NCBI GenBank assembly: GCA_937125225.1
Contig: CAKZLE010000011.1
Coordinates: forward strand, 1 to 47,642
Length of the DNA stretch: 47,642 nt
Reading direction: 5' to 3'
DNA from: an uncultured Spirochaetia bacterium
GTDB lineage: Bacteria > Spirochaetota > Spirochaetia > CAKZLE01
The notes beneath the pieces are model-generated. The model was not told the DNA's origin and ran no database searches. It saw nothing but the letters and a program-made list of their open reading frames with translations. The first letter of the stretch is position 1; the number at the start of each line of letters is the position of its first letter. Positions 1 through 8,272 of the stretch are shown here, in pieces. The position numbers and the translations under genes were made by a program.

Positions 1-59
1 CTGCAGGCTCATTCTATATGGCTGCAGAGATACGGAATATCGTCTGTTCTAGCACATAG
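1..59 (+). CDS. C-terminal end of a folC-like ligase (partial)
   Basis: Frame 3 is open from the window edge to a TAG at 57-59 and encodes a tail reading [20 protein letters not shown]-(F/L)-(Y)-x-x-x-(E/D)-(I/V)-R ending is common at the C-terminus of folylpolyglutamate/dihydrofolate synthases, so folC is the best guess. Only 18 residues are visible. The stop lies 19 bases before the macro-domain ATG and just before its Shine-Dalgarno AAGGAG (63-68), as expected for the preceding gene of the same operon. It could be another protein; the identification is weak. Confidence 0.4.
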   Translation, partial: AGSFYMAAEIRNIVCSST

Positions 60-78
60 CATAAGGAGTACTGCTTAC

Positions 79-627
79 ATGCATGAGATCATCAAGGATA
101 TCTGCTACAGCTGTACCGGTGACATCAGTCAGATTCATGTCGATGCCATCGTGAATGCTGCGAATTCGTCTCTACTCGGTGGTGGCGGTGTCGATGGAGC
201 TATCCATCAGGCTGCAGGTCCTACCCTATACGCCGCCTGCAGACAGATCAGAGAACAGTCCCTCCCTGCAGGACTCCCTCCAGGAGAGGTCGTCTCTACC
301 CATGCAGGAAGACTTCCTGCAGAGTATGTGATCCACACGGTCGGACCGGTATGGTCTGGTGGGGACCAGGAAGAATCTTTGATCCTTGCATCGTGTTATG
401 AACAGGCTATTATAGAGGCTCAAAGGCTCGGCTGCAGATCAATCGCCTTCCCTTCCATCTCGACGGGAGTCTACCGATTCCCCAAGAAACAGGCGACTGA
501 GATTGCCTGGAGAGTGGTTTATGAGTATATTCAACATACTGATGCTCCGATGAAGATATATCTCATCTTCTTCACAAAGCATGATGAGAAGATATTCTTA
601 CAGGCAACTCGAACCACTGGAGATTAG
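79..627 (+). CDS. Macro-domain ADP-ribose hydrolase, MacroD/YmdB type
   Basis: A single macro domain fills all 182 residues. Such proteins hydrolyse O-acetyl-ADP-ribose or remove ADP-ribose from proteins. Visible landmarks are [20 protein letters not shown] near residues 21-40 (the catalytic Asn of NAAN and the GGGGVDG loop with its Asp), AIHQAAGP, the [11 protein letters not shown] segment, YVIHTVGP and the phosphate-binding [10 protein letters not shown] around residue 125. These match the MacroD1/YmdB class rather than the transcription-factor-like or PARG-like classes. The start has AAGGAG 10 bases upstream. The gene ends 2 bases before the RqcH-like ATG, so the two are probably co-transcribed. 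Its physiological substrate cannot be told from sequence. Confidence 0.9.
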   Translation: MHEIIKDICYSCTGDISQIHVDAIVNAANSSLLGGGGVDGAIHQAAGPTLYAACRQIREQSLPAGLPPGEVVSTHAGRLPAEYVIHTVGPVWSGGDQEESLILASCYEQAIIEAQRLGCRSIAFPSISTGVYRFPKKQATEIAWRVVYEYIQHTDAPMKIYLIFFTKHDEKIFLQATRTTGD

Positions 628-629
628 CT

Positions 630-2087
630 ATGTCGCTCAACTGGCAGGAAATAGATCTTATAATCGAAGAACTCGATCTTGAGGGTGCCTTCATTCAGAA
701 GATCAGACAACCTAACTATCACTCGATACTCTTTGATATCTATTCACCAGGAAAAGGACGATACCCCCTACTCATCGAACTCAACTCATCAGGTTGCAGA
801 ATCAATCGATTGTATGAGGGGACTCCCTATAGAAAGGCGGTGAAACTACAAAGATTCGCTCAGTTACTTCGCTCTAGGGTCCAAGGTGGTCGAATCATCA
901 GTGCAGGCCAACTTGGTGCTGAGAGGATCGTGAGACTCGAACTCAGCAAGGCTGAGATCAAGACCACCCTCTACATCAGATTATGGAGTAACGCTGCGAA
1001 TATCATAGCGACAGAGTCAGATTCGAAGATTCTCGATGCCTTCTATAGAAGACCAAACAAATCCGAGGTCTCTGGTGCCCTGTTCCATGTACAGCCTGCT
1101 GAGATCACCGATAAGGCACGTATGAGATTCCCCGTCAGGGAGTCCTATCGAGCAGTAGCGCAAAAGATGAGTTTCAATGAGTTCATCGATAGTGACTATG
1201 AGACTGAGACCACAGAGAGAATGGCAGAGAGCCTTCTCTCTCAGGCTATTTTAGCCCTTCAGGGAGAATTGGCTCAGATCGAGATGCAGAGAGACAAGAA
1301 ACAGAAAGAGCGTACCAAGCTCTCCTCCTACGAGACGAACAAACATTATGGCGACCTGCTTGCAGCATTTCGCCATACGATCGTTGCTCACGAACAGTGG
1401 GTGACTGTATATGACTATGATAATGACAATCAGGAGATCAGGATACGACTCGATCCGAAAAAGAGTCCTGGAGAGAACATCGAAGCCTATTATAACTCCT
1501 TTCACAAATCAAAAGGAGCCTATGAACGACTAGAAGAGGAGTTGATCCTTCTTGATACAAGAGCTCATAAGATCGAGAAGGAACTCGCTGAGATCAAAGG
1601 TAGCGAGGAGACCACTGAGAGGTTCCTCTCCTATCTTCGTTCGATCATTTCCCGGACAGCCACCACAAAGAGCAGCAGTGATCAGAGACAAGACGTCCCA
1701 GGGCTTCAGTTCCTCTCAGGGATCTATACGATCTACGCAGGTAGAACCGCTAAGGAGAATGATGCCCTTTTAAGAAAGTGGACTCGAGGAAACGACTATT
1801 GGATGCATACCCGGGACTATCCGGGAGGTTATGTCTTCATCAAATATATTGCAGGGAAGAGTGTGCCCCTAGAGACTATCCTTGACGCGGGAAATCTGGC
1901 ACTCTATTATTCTAAGGCACGAAATGGGAGGAAAGCTGACCTCTACTACACTCAAGTAAAACATCTTAGACGAGCGAAGAGTGGTAAACTAGGAACCGTC
2001 CTTCCTACCCATGAGAAGAATATATCGATAGAACTCGATCAGAGTAGACTCGATCGGCTATTCACAGGAGGTTCGACACATGAGTAG
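630..2087 (+). CDS. rqcH: RqcH/NFACT family ribosome quality-control protein
   Basis: The 485-residue protein has the NFACT order: an N-terminal NFACT-N half (about residues 1-150), a charged helical/coiled-coil middle (about 190-350, rich in E, K, R) and a C-terminal NFACT-R domain starting near FLSGIYTIYAGRT, with GNDYWMHTRDYPGGYV in place of the usual D-x-W-F-H-x-x-D-x-P-G-(S/A)-H-V. In bacteria RqcH binds obstructed 50S subunits and recruits tRNA-Ala to add alanine tails to stalled chains. It is shorter than the about 570 aa Firmicutes proteins, mainly in the N-terminal half. It overlaps the MEMO-like start by 8 bases, implying translational coupling. alaS, hflX and rlmN elsewhere in the window belong to related translation tasks, but linkage is not tight. 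Confidence 0.85.
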   Translation: MSLNWQEIDLIIEELDLEGAFIQKIRQPNYHSILFDIYSPGKGRYPLLIELNSSGCRINRLYEGTPYRKAVKLQRFAQLLRSRVQGGRIISAGQLGAERIVRLELSKAEIKTTLYIRLWSNAANIIATESDSKILDAFYRRPNKSEVSGALFHVQPAEITDKARMRFPVRESYRAVAQKMSFNEFIDSDYETETTERMAESLLSQAILALQGELAQIEMQRDKKQKERTKLSSYETNKHYGDLLAAFRHTIVAHEQWVTVYDYDNDNQEIRIRLDPKKSPGENIEAYYNSFHKSKGAYERLEEELILLDTRAHKIEKELAEIKGSEETTERFLSYLRSIISRTATTKSSSDQRQDVPGLQFLSGIYTIYAGRTAKENDALLRKWTRGNDYWMHTRDYPGGYVFIKYIAGKSVPLETILDAGNLALYYSKARNGRKADLYYTQVKHLRRAKSGKLGTVLPTHEKNISIELDQSRLDRLFTGGSTHE

Positions 2088-2922
2088 ATCATTGACAGCA
2101 GGTATCTTCTATCCATCAGATCCACAGGAACTCAAAGAACTGCTTACCTCCAGTTTCTTGACATATACCGAGCAGCTTTCCCTACCGGGGGCTATCATGA
2201 TCCCTCATGCTGCATATGAATATGTCCTCCCACTCTATGAAGAGGCCTTCTCTCCCTACATACAAAGTGAACCTGAACGAATCATCCTCTTGGCCCCGCT
2301 ACATGCAGAGATCCTTAAAGAGGATTCACCGAAGACGATATTCATCCCCTCCTATGCTTCGATGAGCACTCCTCTCGGAGAGCTCACCATAGATCAGGAT
2401 CTATGTGAGCAGCTTGATGGTGTCCATCAACTCATCGGCTATGGTGATCACTATTTTGATGAGGAGACATCCATCGAATTAGCACTCCCACCGATTCAGC
2501 ACCTATTCGGGGATACCCCGATCATCCCGATACTCACCGGTGAAATATCTGCAAAGACCTCCTCGGTACTCTCTTCGATCATAACACCCTTAGTCGATGG
2601 TAAGACTCTTATCATCATAAGTATGAATCAATGTGGTTGGGAGAGACGGGAACTCATAGCACCTCTTCAGTCCAACCTGAGAGGTGCTCTTGAGGATATG
2701 ACTCCGGAAAAAAGACCCCATCTCATTCAGATGTACCGTGATAAGCAGATCACCTCCTGTGGTACCACGCTTCTCGATGCACTGCATCGCAGCGGTCTCT
2801 ACACCGATCACTGGCATCTATCTCAGACACATATTCCCGATTCTGATAGACTCGTAGACGATACGAGGACTACCGCATTCGCATCAGGTTATCTACCATT
2901 GGAGTTACCACATGAATCATGA
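2080..2922 (+). CDS. MEMO-family protein (AmmeMemoRadiSam system protein B-like)
   Basis: The 280-residue protein begins with (L)TAGIFYPSDPQEL, the MEMO1 signature xAGxFYPxDPxEL. Expected metal/active-site positions are present: His43 in IPHAAYEY, His75 in LAPLHAE, His124/Glu133 in GDHYFDEETSIEL and Cys227 in SCGTT. The usual SSDFSHY segment is altered to ISMNQCGW. MEMO proteins resemble extradiol dioxygenases; the bacterial and archaeal role is unknown, though they often travel with AMMECR1 and a radical-SAM gene. Neither partner is in this window. The start overlaps the rqcH-like gene by 8 bases and the end overlaps the next gene by 11, so all three are translated from one mRNA. Confidence 0.82.
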   Translation: MSRSLTAGIFYPSDPQELKELLTSSFLTYTEQLSLPGAIMIPHAAYEYVLPLYEEAFSPYIQSEPERIILLAPLHAEILKEDSPKTIFIPSYASMSTPLGELTIDQDLCEQLDGVHQLIGYGDHYFDEETSIELALPPIQHLFGDTPIIPILTGEISAKTSSVLSSIITPLVDGKTLIIISMNQCGWERRELIAPLQSNLRGALEDMTPEKRPHLIQMYRDKQITSCGTTLLDALHRSGLYTDHWHLSQTHIPDSDRLVDDTRTTAFASGYLPLELPHES

Positions 2923-4255
2923 CAGAATGATCGTACAAGACGAGAAGACGACCTATATAGGAGTCACCCCAGCCGATTTCCCCCTAGCACGTACCCTCCT
3001 ACAGGGTGGTCATGAACAGGGGACCATTATCACCGGCAAAGAAATCACCCCCTGGCAATGGCATGGTTTCAAAGAGATCGATGGGTACCGCTATATAAGC
3101 TGTGATCCTATCTCGTTAAGACCTCTTGGAACCCTCTTCGAGCTTAAGGAACAGGAGGCACTTGATCTACTCTCAAGATTAGCCCATGCGATCAGCATCC
3201 TCCCTGAGAAGGTACTGCTTACCTCGTTCTTCTCCTTTGATTCGATCTACCTGACAGATGATGGCTTCCTCTTTCTTCCCCCATCTATCTGTGATTTCCT
3301 TGAGGCCTCGCGAACAGAGGAGGAACTCTTCGAGAATAAAGTACAATGGAGCAACCCCAAATACTTCCATCAGGAGGCAGTTGCCTACCAACTCACGACA
3401 ATCGCTTATGCGATCTTTTATGAGGGAAAGAGCCCGGTAAGGGAGAGCCGTGTGAGACAAGATGCCTATCAGGCAGTCCCACTGGAACTCTATCGTCCGG
3501 ATGCAGGGGGGAAGATCGCACAGTTCTTCTCGCAGAGACTCTCAAGGAACTCCAAGATCGATGAGAACCTTCATAGCTGGATACAGACCTTTGATAGGAT
3601 CAAGGATATCAAGAGAGACCAAGAATTCAGTAATACCACCGAGAGACTCGATCAGTTCATAGAGAAACAGACGAAGAGGGCTTCTCGAAAGGAGTCTCTT
3701 CGTATCCATAAAGTGAGGAACCTGGTTCTTATGACTGTAGCTGTCATCGTCATCGGTTTCATCTACACGATCATCTCCAATGTCCTCGAACCACCGCTGA
3801 CTGCCGGTATGGAGGCCTTAGAGGTAGCGAGTTTCTACTATGATGGCTATAACAATCTAGACTCCATCTCGATGGACGATGCATTGGCTAGGGGTGTGGA
3901 CAATCCAGCGGAACAGACTCTTACCTACCTTCATGTGACGACTTCTGTCAGACAGGCCTATGAATTCGAATCAGGATTCATCCCTGCATCCCAATGGGTC
4001 GAATCAGGTATGCCTGATGTAGACCCGACCACGTTGGTCTATGGAATATCTGACCTTTCACTGAATTGGATCGATGAGGATACCCTCAAGGCAGACTATC
4101 TCCTATGGTCCCCAGTCTATGCTGATGAGGAGACTCTGCAAAGAGATGTCCCAGCTACCCCATCCCATGTGGTCGAGGAACTTGATATGGCGATAAAAGG
4201 AAAATATTGGGAGATAACCGAGATCAGAACGATCTCGAACGAAGCAGTTCAGTGA
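2912..4255 (+). CDS. Membrane protein with pseudokinase-like cytoplasmic part
   Basis: I do not recognise a named family. The 447-residue protein has one clear membrane span (about residues 269-289, LVLMTVAVIVIGFIYTIIS) preceded by basic residues, so the first 260 residues should be cytoplasmic and the last 155 extracytoplasmic. The N-terminal part has a faint Ser/Thr-kinase C-lobe pattern: FDSIYLTDDGFLFLPP (108-123) sits where the catalytic loop and following strands would be, and NPKYFHQEAVAYQLTTIAYA (148-167) looks like the activation-segment end plus helix F. There is no HRD Asp, no DFG and no evident VAIK Lys, so it would be catalytically dead. The C-terminal part starts with EVASFYYDGYNNLD, compatible with an NTF2-like fold but unproven. 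GGAG lies 8 bases before the ATG. The 3' end overlaps convergent miaA by 32 bases. Confidence 0.6.
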   Translation: MNHDRMIVQDEKTTYIGVTPADFPLARTLLQGGHEQGTIITGKEITPWQWHGFKEIDGYRYISCDPISLRPLGTLFELKEQEALDLLSRLAHAISILPEKVLLTSFFSFDSIYLTDDGFLFLPPSICDFLEASRTEEELFENKVQWSNPKYFHQEAVAYQLTTIAYAIFYEGKSPVRESRVRQDAYQAVPLELYRPDAGGKIAQFFSQRLSRNSKIDENLHSWIQTFDRIKDIKRDQEFSNTTERLDQFIEKQTKRASRKESLRIHKVRNLVLMTVAVIVIGFIYTIISNVLEPPLTAGMEALEVASFYYDGYNNLDSISMDDALARGVDNPAEQTLTYLHVTTSVRQAYEFESGFIPASQWVESGMPDVDPTTLVYGISDLSLNWIDEDTLKADYLLWSPVYADEETLQRDVPATPSHVVEELDMAIKGKYWEITEIRTISNEAVQ

Positions 4256-5150
4256 TCCTATCAGTATCTTCTGGATGTACCCAGTGAACATTCGGCAGTG
4301 ATCTGAAGAAGGTCATCTGCCGCTTGGCATATCTTCTACTGTTCTGCTTGATTCGATCTGAGATCGTCCGCAAAGAGAACTCTCCACACTCACGAGCGAG
4401 GAAGAATTCTCGGTACCCGATACCACCCATCCCGGGCCAATCAGATCTAAAGCCAGCAGAGATGAGTCTCTGAACCTCTTCGACTAACCCCTGTGAGAAC
4501 ATGAGGTCTACTCTTTTATCGATTCTCGAATAGAGCTCATCCCTCTTTCGTTCCAAACCTATGATAAGAGGATCCATCTCTGGTTCATTCGATTCGACCA
4601 TCTTAAAACTCGAGAGTGGTCTTCCTGAAGTTCTATAGACCTCTAGAGCTCGCAATATCCTATAATGATCGGCAGGATCTATCCTTGCTGCACTTATCTT
4701 ATCGACTCGATCTAGCTCAGCATAGAGCCCTTCCATCCCATGTTCATCTACTTCAAAGGCAAGCTGTGCTCGTACCTTATCATCTGAGGGAGGTGCCTGT
4801 GGAAGACCGAAAAGGAGGTGCTTGAAATAGAAGGCCGTCCCACCTGATACGATCGGAATGGAGCCTCTATGCTCTATCTCTTCGATGAGAGTATGAGATC
4901 GTCTTATGAACTCGCCAAGGGAGAACTGTTGATCTGCATCAAGAATGTCAATGAGGTGGTGGGGAACTGTTTCTAGGATTTCCGGTTCGGGTTTTGCCGA
5001 TCCGATATCAAGTCTTCGATAGACCTGTACGGAATCAGCATTTATGACCTCGTAACCTGGTGAAAAGAATTCTGACAACAGGGCGGTCTTCCCGACCCCT
5101 GTTGGTCCAAATAAGAAGATTAGCTTACTATTCTTCTTCGTTTCGCTCAT
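4224..5150 (-). CDS. miaA: tRNA dimethylallyltransferase
   Basis: MiaA transfers a dimethylallyl group from DMAPP to N6 of A37 in tRNAs reading UNN codons. The 308-residue protein has the P-loop GPTGVGKT (15-22), INADSVQVYRRLDIGSAKP with the catalytic Asp, VPHHLIDILDADQQFSLGEF, and VSGGTAFYFKHLLFGLP (usual GGTgLYxkaLl). Length is typical. The start lies inside the rpoZ coding end (23-base overlap) with no good Shine-Dalgarno, so translation is probably coupled to rpoZ. The last 32 bases overlap the convergent pseudokinase gene, so the 3' ends of the two transcripts are complementary. Confidence 0.96.
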   Translation of the reverse strand: MSETKKNSKLIFLFGPTGVGKTALLSEFFSPGYEVINADSVQVYRRLDIGSAKPEPEILETVPHHLIDILDADQQFSLGEFIRRSHTLIEEIEHRGSIPIVSGGTAFYFKHLLFGLPQAPPSDDKVRAQLAFEVDEHGMEGLYAELDRVDKISAARIDPADHYRILRALEVYRTSGRPLSSFKMVESNEPEMDPLIIGLERKRDELYSRIDKRVDLMFSQGLVEEVQRLISAGFRSDWPGMGGIGYREFFLARECGEFSLRTISDRIKQNSRRYAKRQMTFFRSLPNVHWVHPEDTDRITELLRSRSF

Positions 5151-5328
5151 ATTGTATACTGTCTGTAAGAACCTGTGCTAATGAAGCTGAGACAACTTTA
5201 TCACCCTGTTCTACGAGTTCTAACTCTTCACCGATCTTGGTGATCTTTTCAGCGTTCTTAATCGCTACACAAGTCATTTCATAACTGTTACGTTCTTTAT
5301 TGACTAATAAATCCAATGGGATACTCAC
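5128..5328 (-). CDS. rpoZ: RNA polymerase omega subunit
   Basis: A 66-residue omega protein. It has the conserved NSYEMTCVAIKNAEKITKIG segment, corresponding to the (s)RyelvxvaakRArqL core of omega, then a short acidic C-terminus. Omega helps fold and assemble beta-prime and in many bacteria forms part of a ppGpp site; rel is in this window. The start is GTG at 5328 with AAGGAG 8 bases upstream. It is transcribed with miaA from the promoter at 5361-5389. Confidence 0.8.
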   Translation of the reverse strand: MSIPLDLLVNKERNSYEMTCVAIKNAEKITKIGEELELVEQGDKVVSASLAQVLTDSIQYERNEEE

Positions 5329-5360
5329 TTAGCGGACTCCTTCTGCTTCTTAATCTGATT

Positions 5361-5389
5361 ATTATAATTGTTTAGGCGATAAATGTATA
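5361..5389 (-). promoter_or_regulatory. Promoter of rpoZ-miaA
   Basis: Reading the minus strand, a -35 TATACA (5384-5389), a 17-base spacer and a perfect -10 TATAAT (5361-5366) lie about 33 bases before the rpoZ GTG, in the gap after cmk. Read by eye; not confirmed. Confidence 0.6.
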
Positions 5390-5397
5390 GTAGAGAA

Positions 5398-5910
5398 CTA
5401 GAGCCTGGTGATCTCTTCGATGATCAAAGATACGATCTCTTGAGGTGTATGATCTTCCGTATCGATCACAAGATCAGCAACAGAGGTGTCATGATTATCG
5501 ATCCCATAGATCCTCTTGTATCGTGCACTGTCAGCACTGTCTCGTTCTCTTGTCTCGATCAGTTTCGCTTCGCTGTCTCCACCCTCTCGTCTATTGATCC
5601 TTGAGGCCCGGACCTCCTCAGAACCATCGAGGAAGACCTTGAGATCTGCCTCTTTGAGCATCCATATAGCGAGTCTAGAACCCAACACACAGTCACCCTG
5701 GCGTGCGAGTTCCACCTGATGGTTGTCGAGTTCTCTATCATAGGCATCATCGAGTTCAGCCCTTCGACGGAGTTCGGAGAACTCGAGTCCCTTATCCTCT
5801 GCCATCATACGAAAGGTGTAGTTGATCCATGTGATCTCCAACCTCTCTGCCAACATCTTACTGACCGTGGTATTACCGCAGCCGCTCTTTCCTGAAATAG
5901 CTATTCTCAC
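5398..5910 (-). CDS. CMP kinase-like protein, archaeal type, with altered P-loop
   Basis: The 170-residue protein has the size and layout of the short archaeal (d)CMP kinases (Cytidylate_kin2-like) that phosphorylate CMP with ATP. It starts MRIAISGKSGCGNTTVS: the Walker A Lys (GxxxxGK[T/S]) is Asn13. Downstream are GDCVLGSRLAIWMLKEADLKVFLDGS and a basic lid RINRREGGD followed by an arginine-rich ETRERDSADSARYKRIYG helix, as in CMP kinases. The start is GTG with AGGAG 7 bases upstream. It lies between yicC (12 bases upstream) and the rpoZ promoter. It may be an active kinase of a divergent subfamily, or one that uses neighbouring Lys8 instead. Confidence 0.7.
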   Translation of the reverse strand: MRIAISGKSGCGNTTVSKMLAERLEITWINYTFRMMAEDKGLEFSELRRRAELDDAYDRELDNHQVELARQGDCVLGSRLAIWMLKEADLKVFLDGSEEVRASRINRREGGDSEAKLIETRERDSADSARYKRIYGIDNHDTSVADLVIDTEDHTPQEIVSLIIEEITRL

Positions 5911-5922
5911 CGGTCTCTCCTG

Positions 5923-6789
5923 TTACTCGATATTCTTCAACTGTTCTCTGATATTCTCCAGATTGTCTTTCATGGAGACGACAGCCTGATTGACCTCAAC
6001 CATCACACTCTTCGAGGCTATGGTATTGATCTCCCTATTGAGTTCCTGACAGAGAAAGTCCAGACGCTTACCGATCGGTTGATCCTTTATGAGATCCACC
6101 TTGAAATGCTCTATATGGCTTGCGATCCGGCTAATCTCCTCATTTATGGTATATTTCATCAGGAGAACAGCGACCTCCTGAAGTATTCTGTTCTCATCGA
6201 ACTCCCCTCCAGTAAGCTCTTCGAACTTACTCAAGAGTGACCCCTTGATCTTCTCTTCTAAGAGGCCTGCTCTACTATTGATGAAATCGAACTGCTCCTC
6301 GAACGAGGTGAGCTGGACTGTAAGATCCTTGAGCGTCCCCTGCCCCTCTCTTAATTTGGCCTCTTCAAAATCGACAAGAGCCTTATCGAGCTGTTCTAAC
6401 AGTAGTTCCTCGTAGATCGAAGCATCCTGATTCCTGACCATCTTCATCACATCGTCTGCATGGAGAAAATGGGTCAGATGAGGCCTCTCCTCCAATCCTG
6501 CCACGTCTATGATATGCTTGAATGCAGCCATATACTTCTGTACCGCAGCATCATCTACCATGATATCCATATCACTCTCAAGTCTCTTGAGCCTGATGTT
6601 CACCTCTATGTGTCCACGGGCCGCGACCCGTTTCACACGCTCTTTCATCGCTGCCTCGAACCCGGCTAAGTAACCAGGTGCATTGAATGATATATCGAGG
6701 TAACGGTTATTATATGATTTGACATCGATGATCAGCAGTAGCTTCTCATCCTGATACTCACTGCTTCCAAAGCCGGTCATACTCTTCAT
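5923..6789 (-). CDS. yicC: YicC/YloC family endoribonuclease
   Basis: The 288-residue protein begins MKSMTGFG and has VKSYNNRYLD, both signatures of the YicC N-terminal domain, then a helical middle and the DUF1732 C-terminus: EISRIASHIEHF, PIGKRLDFLCQELNREINTIASKS and a final NIREQLKNIE. YicC proteins cleave RNA (E. coli YicC acts on the sRNA RyhB). Length is normal. AGGAG lies about 10 bases before the ATG. Only 14 bases separate it from murC, and it runs on into cmk after 12 bases, so murC-yicC-cmk look like one transcript. Confidence 0.93.
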   Translation of the reverse strand: MKSMTGFGSSEYQDEKLLLIIDVKSYNNRYLDISFNAPGYLAGFEAAMKERVKRVAARGHIEVNIRLKRLESDMDIMVDDAAVQKYMAAFKHIIDVAGLEERPHLTHFLHADDVMKMVRNQDASIYEELLLEQLDKALVDFEEAKLREGQGTLKDLTVQLTSFEEQFDFINSRAGLLEEKIKGSLLSKFEELTGGEFDENRILQEVAVLLMKYTINEEISRIASHIEHFKVDLIKDQPIGKRLDFLCQELNREINTIASKSVMVEVNQAVVSMKDNLENIREQLKNIE

Positions 6790-6803
6790 CTTGATCAGAT
6801 CTC

Positions 6804-8198
6804 CTATCTATTCTTTAGAGCCTCCAAGAGGTGCTCTCCGGTTTCTCTATTATTTCCTGCCCCCATAGTAATGAACAAATCACCATCTTGCAACAGTGTT
6901 CCTATAGTAGCGAGCCTATCGATACTCTCATCGATGAAGATCCCTCCCGGGATAGCATCGGCAAGTCTCCGTCCCCAGTCCCCAGCGGCATCAGGTTCAG
7001 ATACAGTCTCTCTCACCGTCATATAGACGGGATGAATGATCACGATATCGGCAGAGTCGAAGGATTCGACGAAATCATCATAGAGAGCCTTCGTCCTAGA
7101 TATCGTATGAGGGATGAAATCAACGATCATCCGCTTCGGTTCATAGTACTCCCTCAGGGCTGTAAGGGTCTTTGAAATCTCCTGAGGATGATGCCCATAA
7201 TCATCTACAAAACAGATATTCTGATACATCCCTATCAACTCAGACCTTCTGATGCAACCAGGATAGGATGTAGTATGGATTAGGATCTCCTGTAGCGGTC
7301 GTTTCGAGAAGAGCCTAACGGCGATGACAGCTCCTGTCATATCTTCGATCATATGTCTTCCCGGGATATGAAGCGTGAACCGTTTAGCAGAGATTCCCGC
7401 TGAGAGAGAACCTCTCTGGACTCTCAGATCCATGATCTGAAACTCTCCCACGGCAGAGAACCCATAGGGAACAGCCTTCAGATCATCTCTTTGTCCCAAG
7501 ACCTCATCAATGACCTTCACCACCTCAGGATCATCACTGTTATAGATCAAGACTCCGTTATCCGGTAATCTGAGCACGAATAGGACAAAAGCCTCATGGA
7601 CAGCCTTTAGATCCTTGAAATAGTCCGGGTGATCATGGCTGATACTCGTTAAGATGATCATATCAGGGGAGTATTCGAGAAAATGTTCCCGGTACTCACA
7701 GGCTTCGATACACAGAAGCTTCATACCTTCGAGGACCTGTCTATCTTTCCGTCCCTGAAGAGCTGTCCCATAGATAGAGAGATGAGAGATACTCTCCTCC
7801 CCCAACAGATGATCCAACATAGCTGAAGTGGAACTCTTACCATGAGTACCTGCGACTGCACAGGTATAGAACTCCTGTGACAGCATCGAGAGCATCTCTA
7901 CATAGGTTTTGACAGGAATCCCCCTATGCAGTGCATAGGAGAGCTCCTCGTTATTCTCAGCAGTATAAGCTGGGGATGCTATGACTAGATCACAATGCTT
8001 TGGGATGTTCTCCTCTGAGAATTCCTGAGCAACGGTGATACCTGCATCCTCGATGATCCGATCGGTAAAGAATCTCTGAGGGATATCACTACCGGTGACT
8101 TGAGCGCCATAGGTAGTGAGAGCAACAGCAAGGGAGGACATCCCTGTCCCCTTGATACCGATCATATGTATCTTTGATCTATCTAGTTCCTGTAACAT
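6804..8198 (-). CDS. murC: UDP-N-acetylmuramate--L-alanine ligase
   Basis: MurC adds L-alanine to UDP-MurNAc in the first peptide step of peptidoglycan synthesis. The 464-residue protein has the Rossmann-like motif MIGIKGTGMSSLA (12-24), the ATP loop GTHGKSSTS (117-125), SHDHPDYFKDL in the Mur central domain and VDDYGHHPQEI, a MurC/Mpl hallmark. Mpl, the muropeptide ligase, is the close alternative; length and the absence of a separate murC in view favour MurC. No Shine-Dalgarno precedes the ATG; a TATAAT (8204-8209, minus strand) ends 5 bases before it but has no -35 partner, so the true start is slightly uncertain. Met12 is the alternative. Confidence 0.82.
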   Translation of the reverse strand: MLQELDRSKIHMIGIKGTGMSSLAVALTTYGAQVTGSDIPQRFFTDRIIEDAGITVAQEFSEENIPKHCDLVIASPAYTAENNEELSYALHRGIPVKTYVEMLSMLSQEFYTCAVAGTHGKSSTSAMLDHLLGEESISHLSIYGTALQGRKDRQVLEGMKLLCIEACEYREHFLEYSPDMIILTSISHDHPDYFKDLKAVHEAFVLFVLRLPDNGVLIYNSDDPEVVKVIDEVLGQRDDLKAVPYGFSAVGEFQIMDLRVQRGSLSAGISAKRFTLHIPGRHMIEDMTGAVIAVRLFSKRPLQEILIHTTSYPGCIRRSELIGMYQNICFVDDYGHHPQEISKTLTALREYYEPKRMIVDFIPHTISRTKALYDDFVESFDSADIVIIHPVYMTVRETVSEPDAAGDWGRRLADAIPGGIFIDESIDRLATIGTLLQDGDLFITMGAGNNRETGEHLLEALKNR

Positions 8199-8220
8199 AG
8201 GTGATTATATCATCATTTGA

Positions 8221-8249
8221 AAAAAAAAGACTATCCATTAAGGATAGCC
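8221..8249 (-). terminator. Intrinsic terminator after the zinc-ribbon gene
   Basis: On the minus strand GGCTATCC (8242-8249) pairs with GGATAGTC (8229-8236, one G-T pair), followed by eight T's (8221-8228). It ends the 8273-8467 transcript and isolates murC. Confidence 0.85.
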
Positions 8250-8272
8250 TTTCTCATAGGTACACGTATCTT

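Noticed and set aside
6831-7175. Plus-strand open frame of 114 codons within murC.
   Set aside because: Shadow of the conserved murC frame; no ribosome site and no recognisable protein features.
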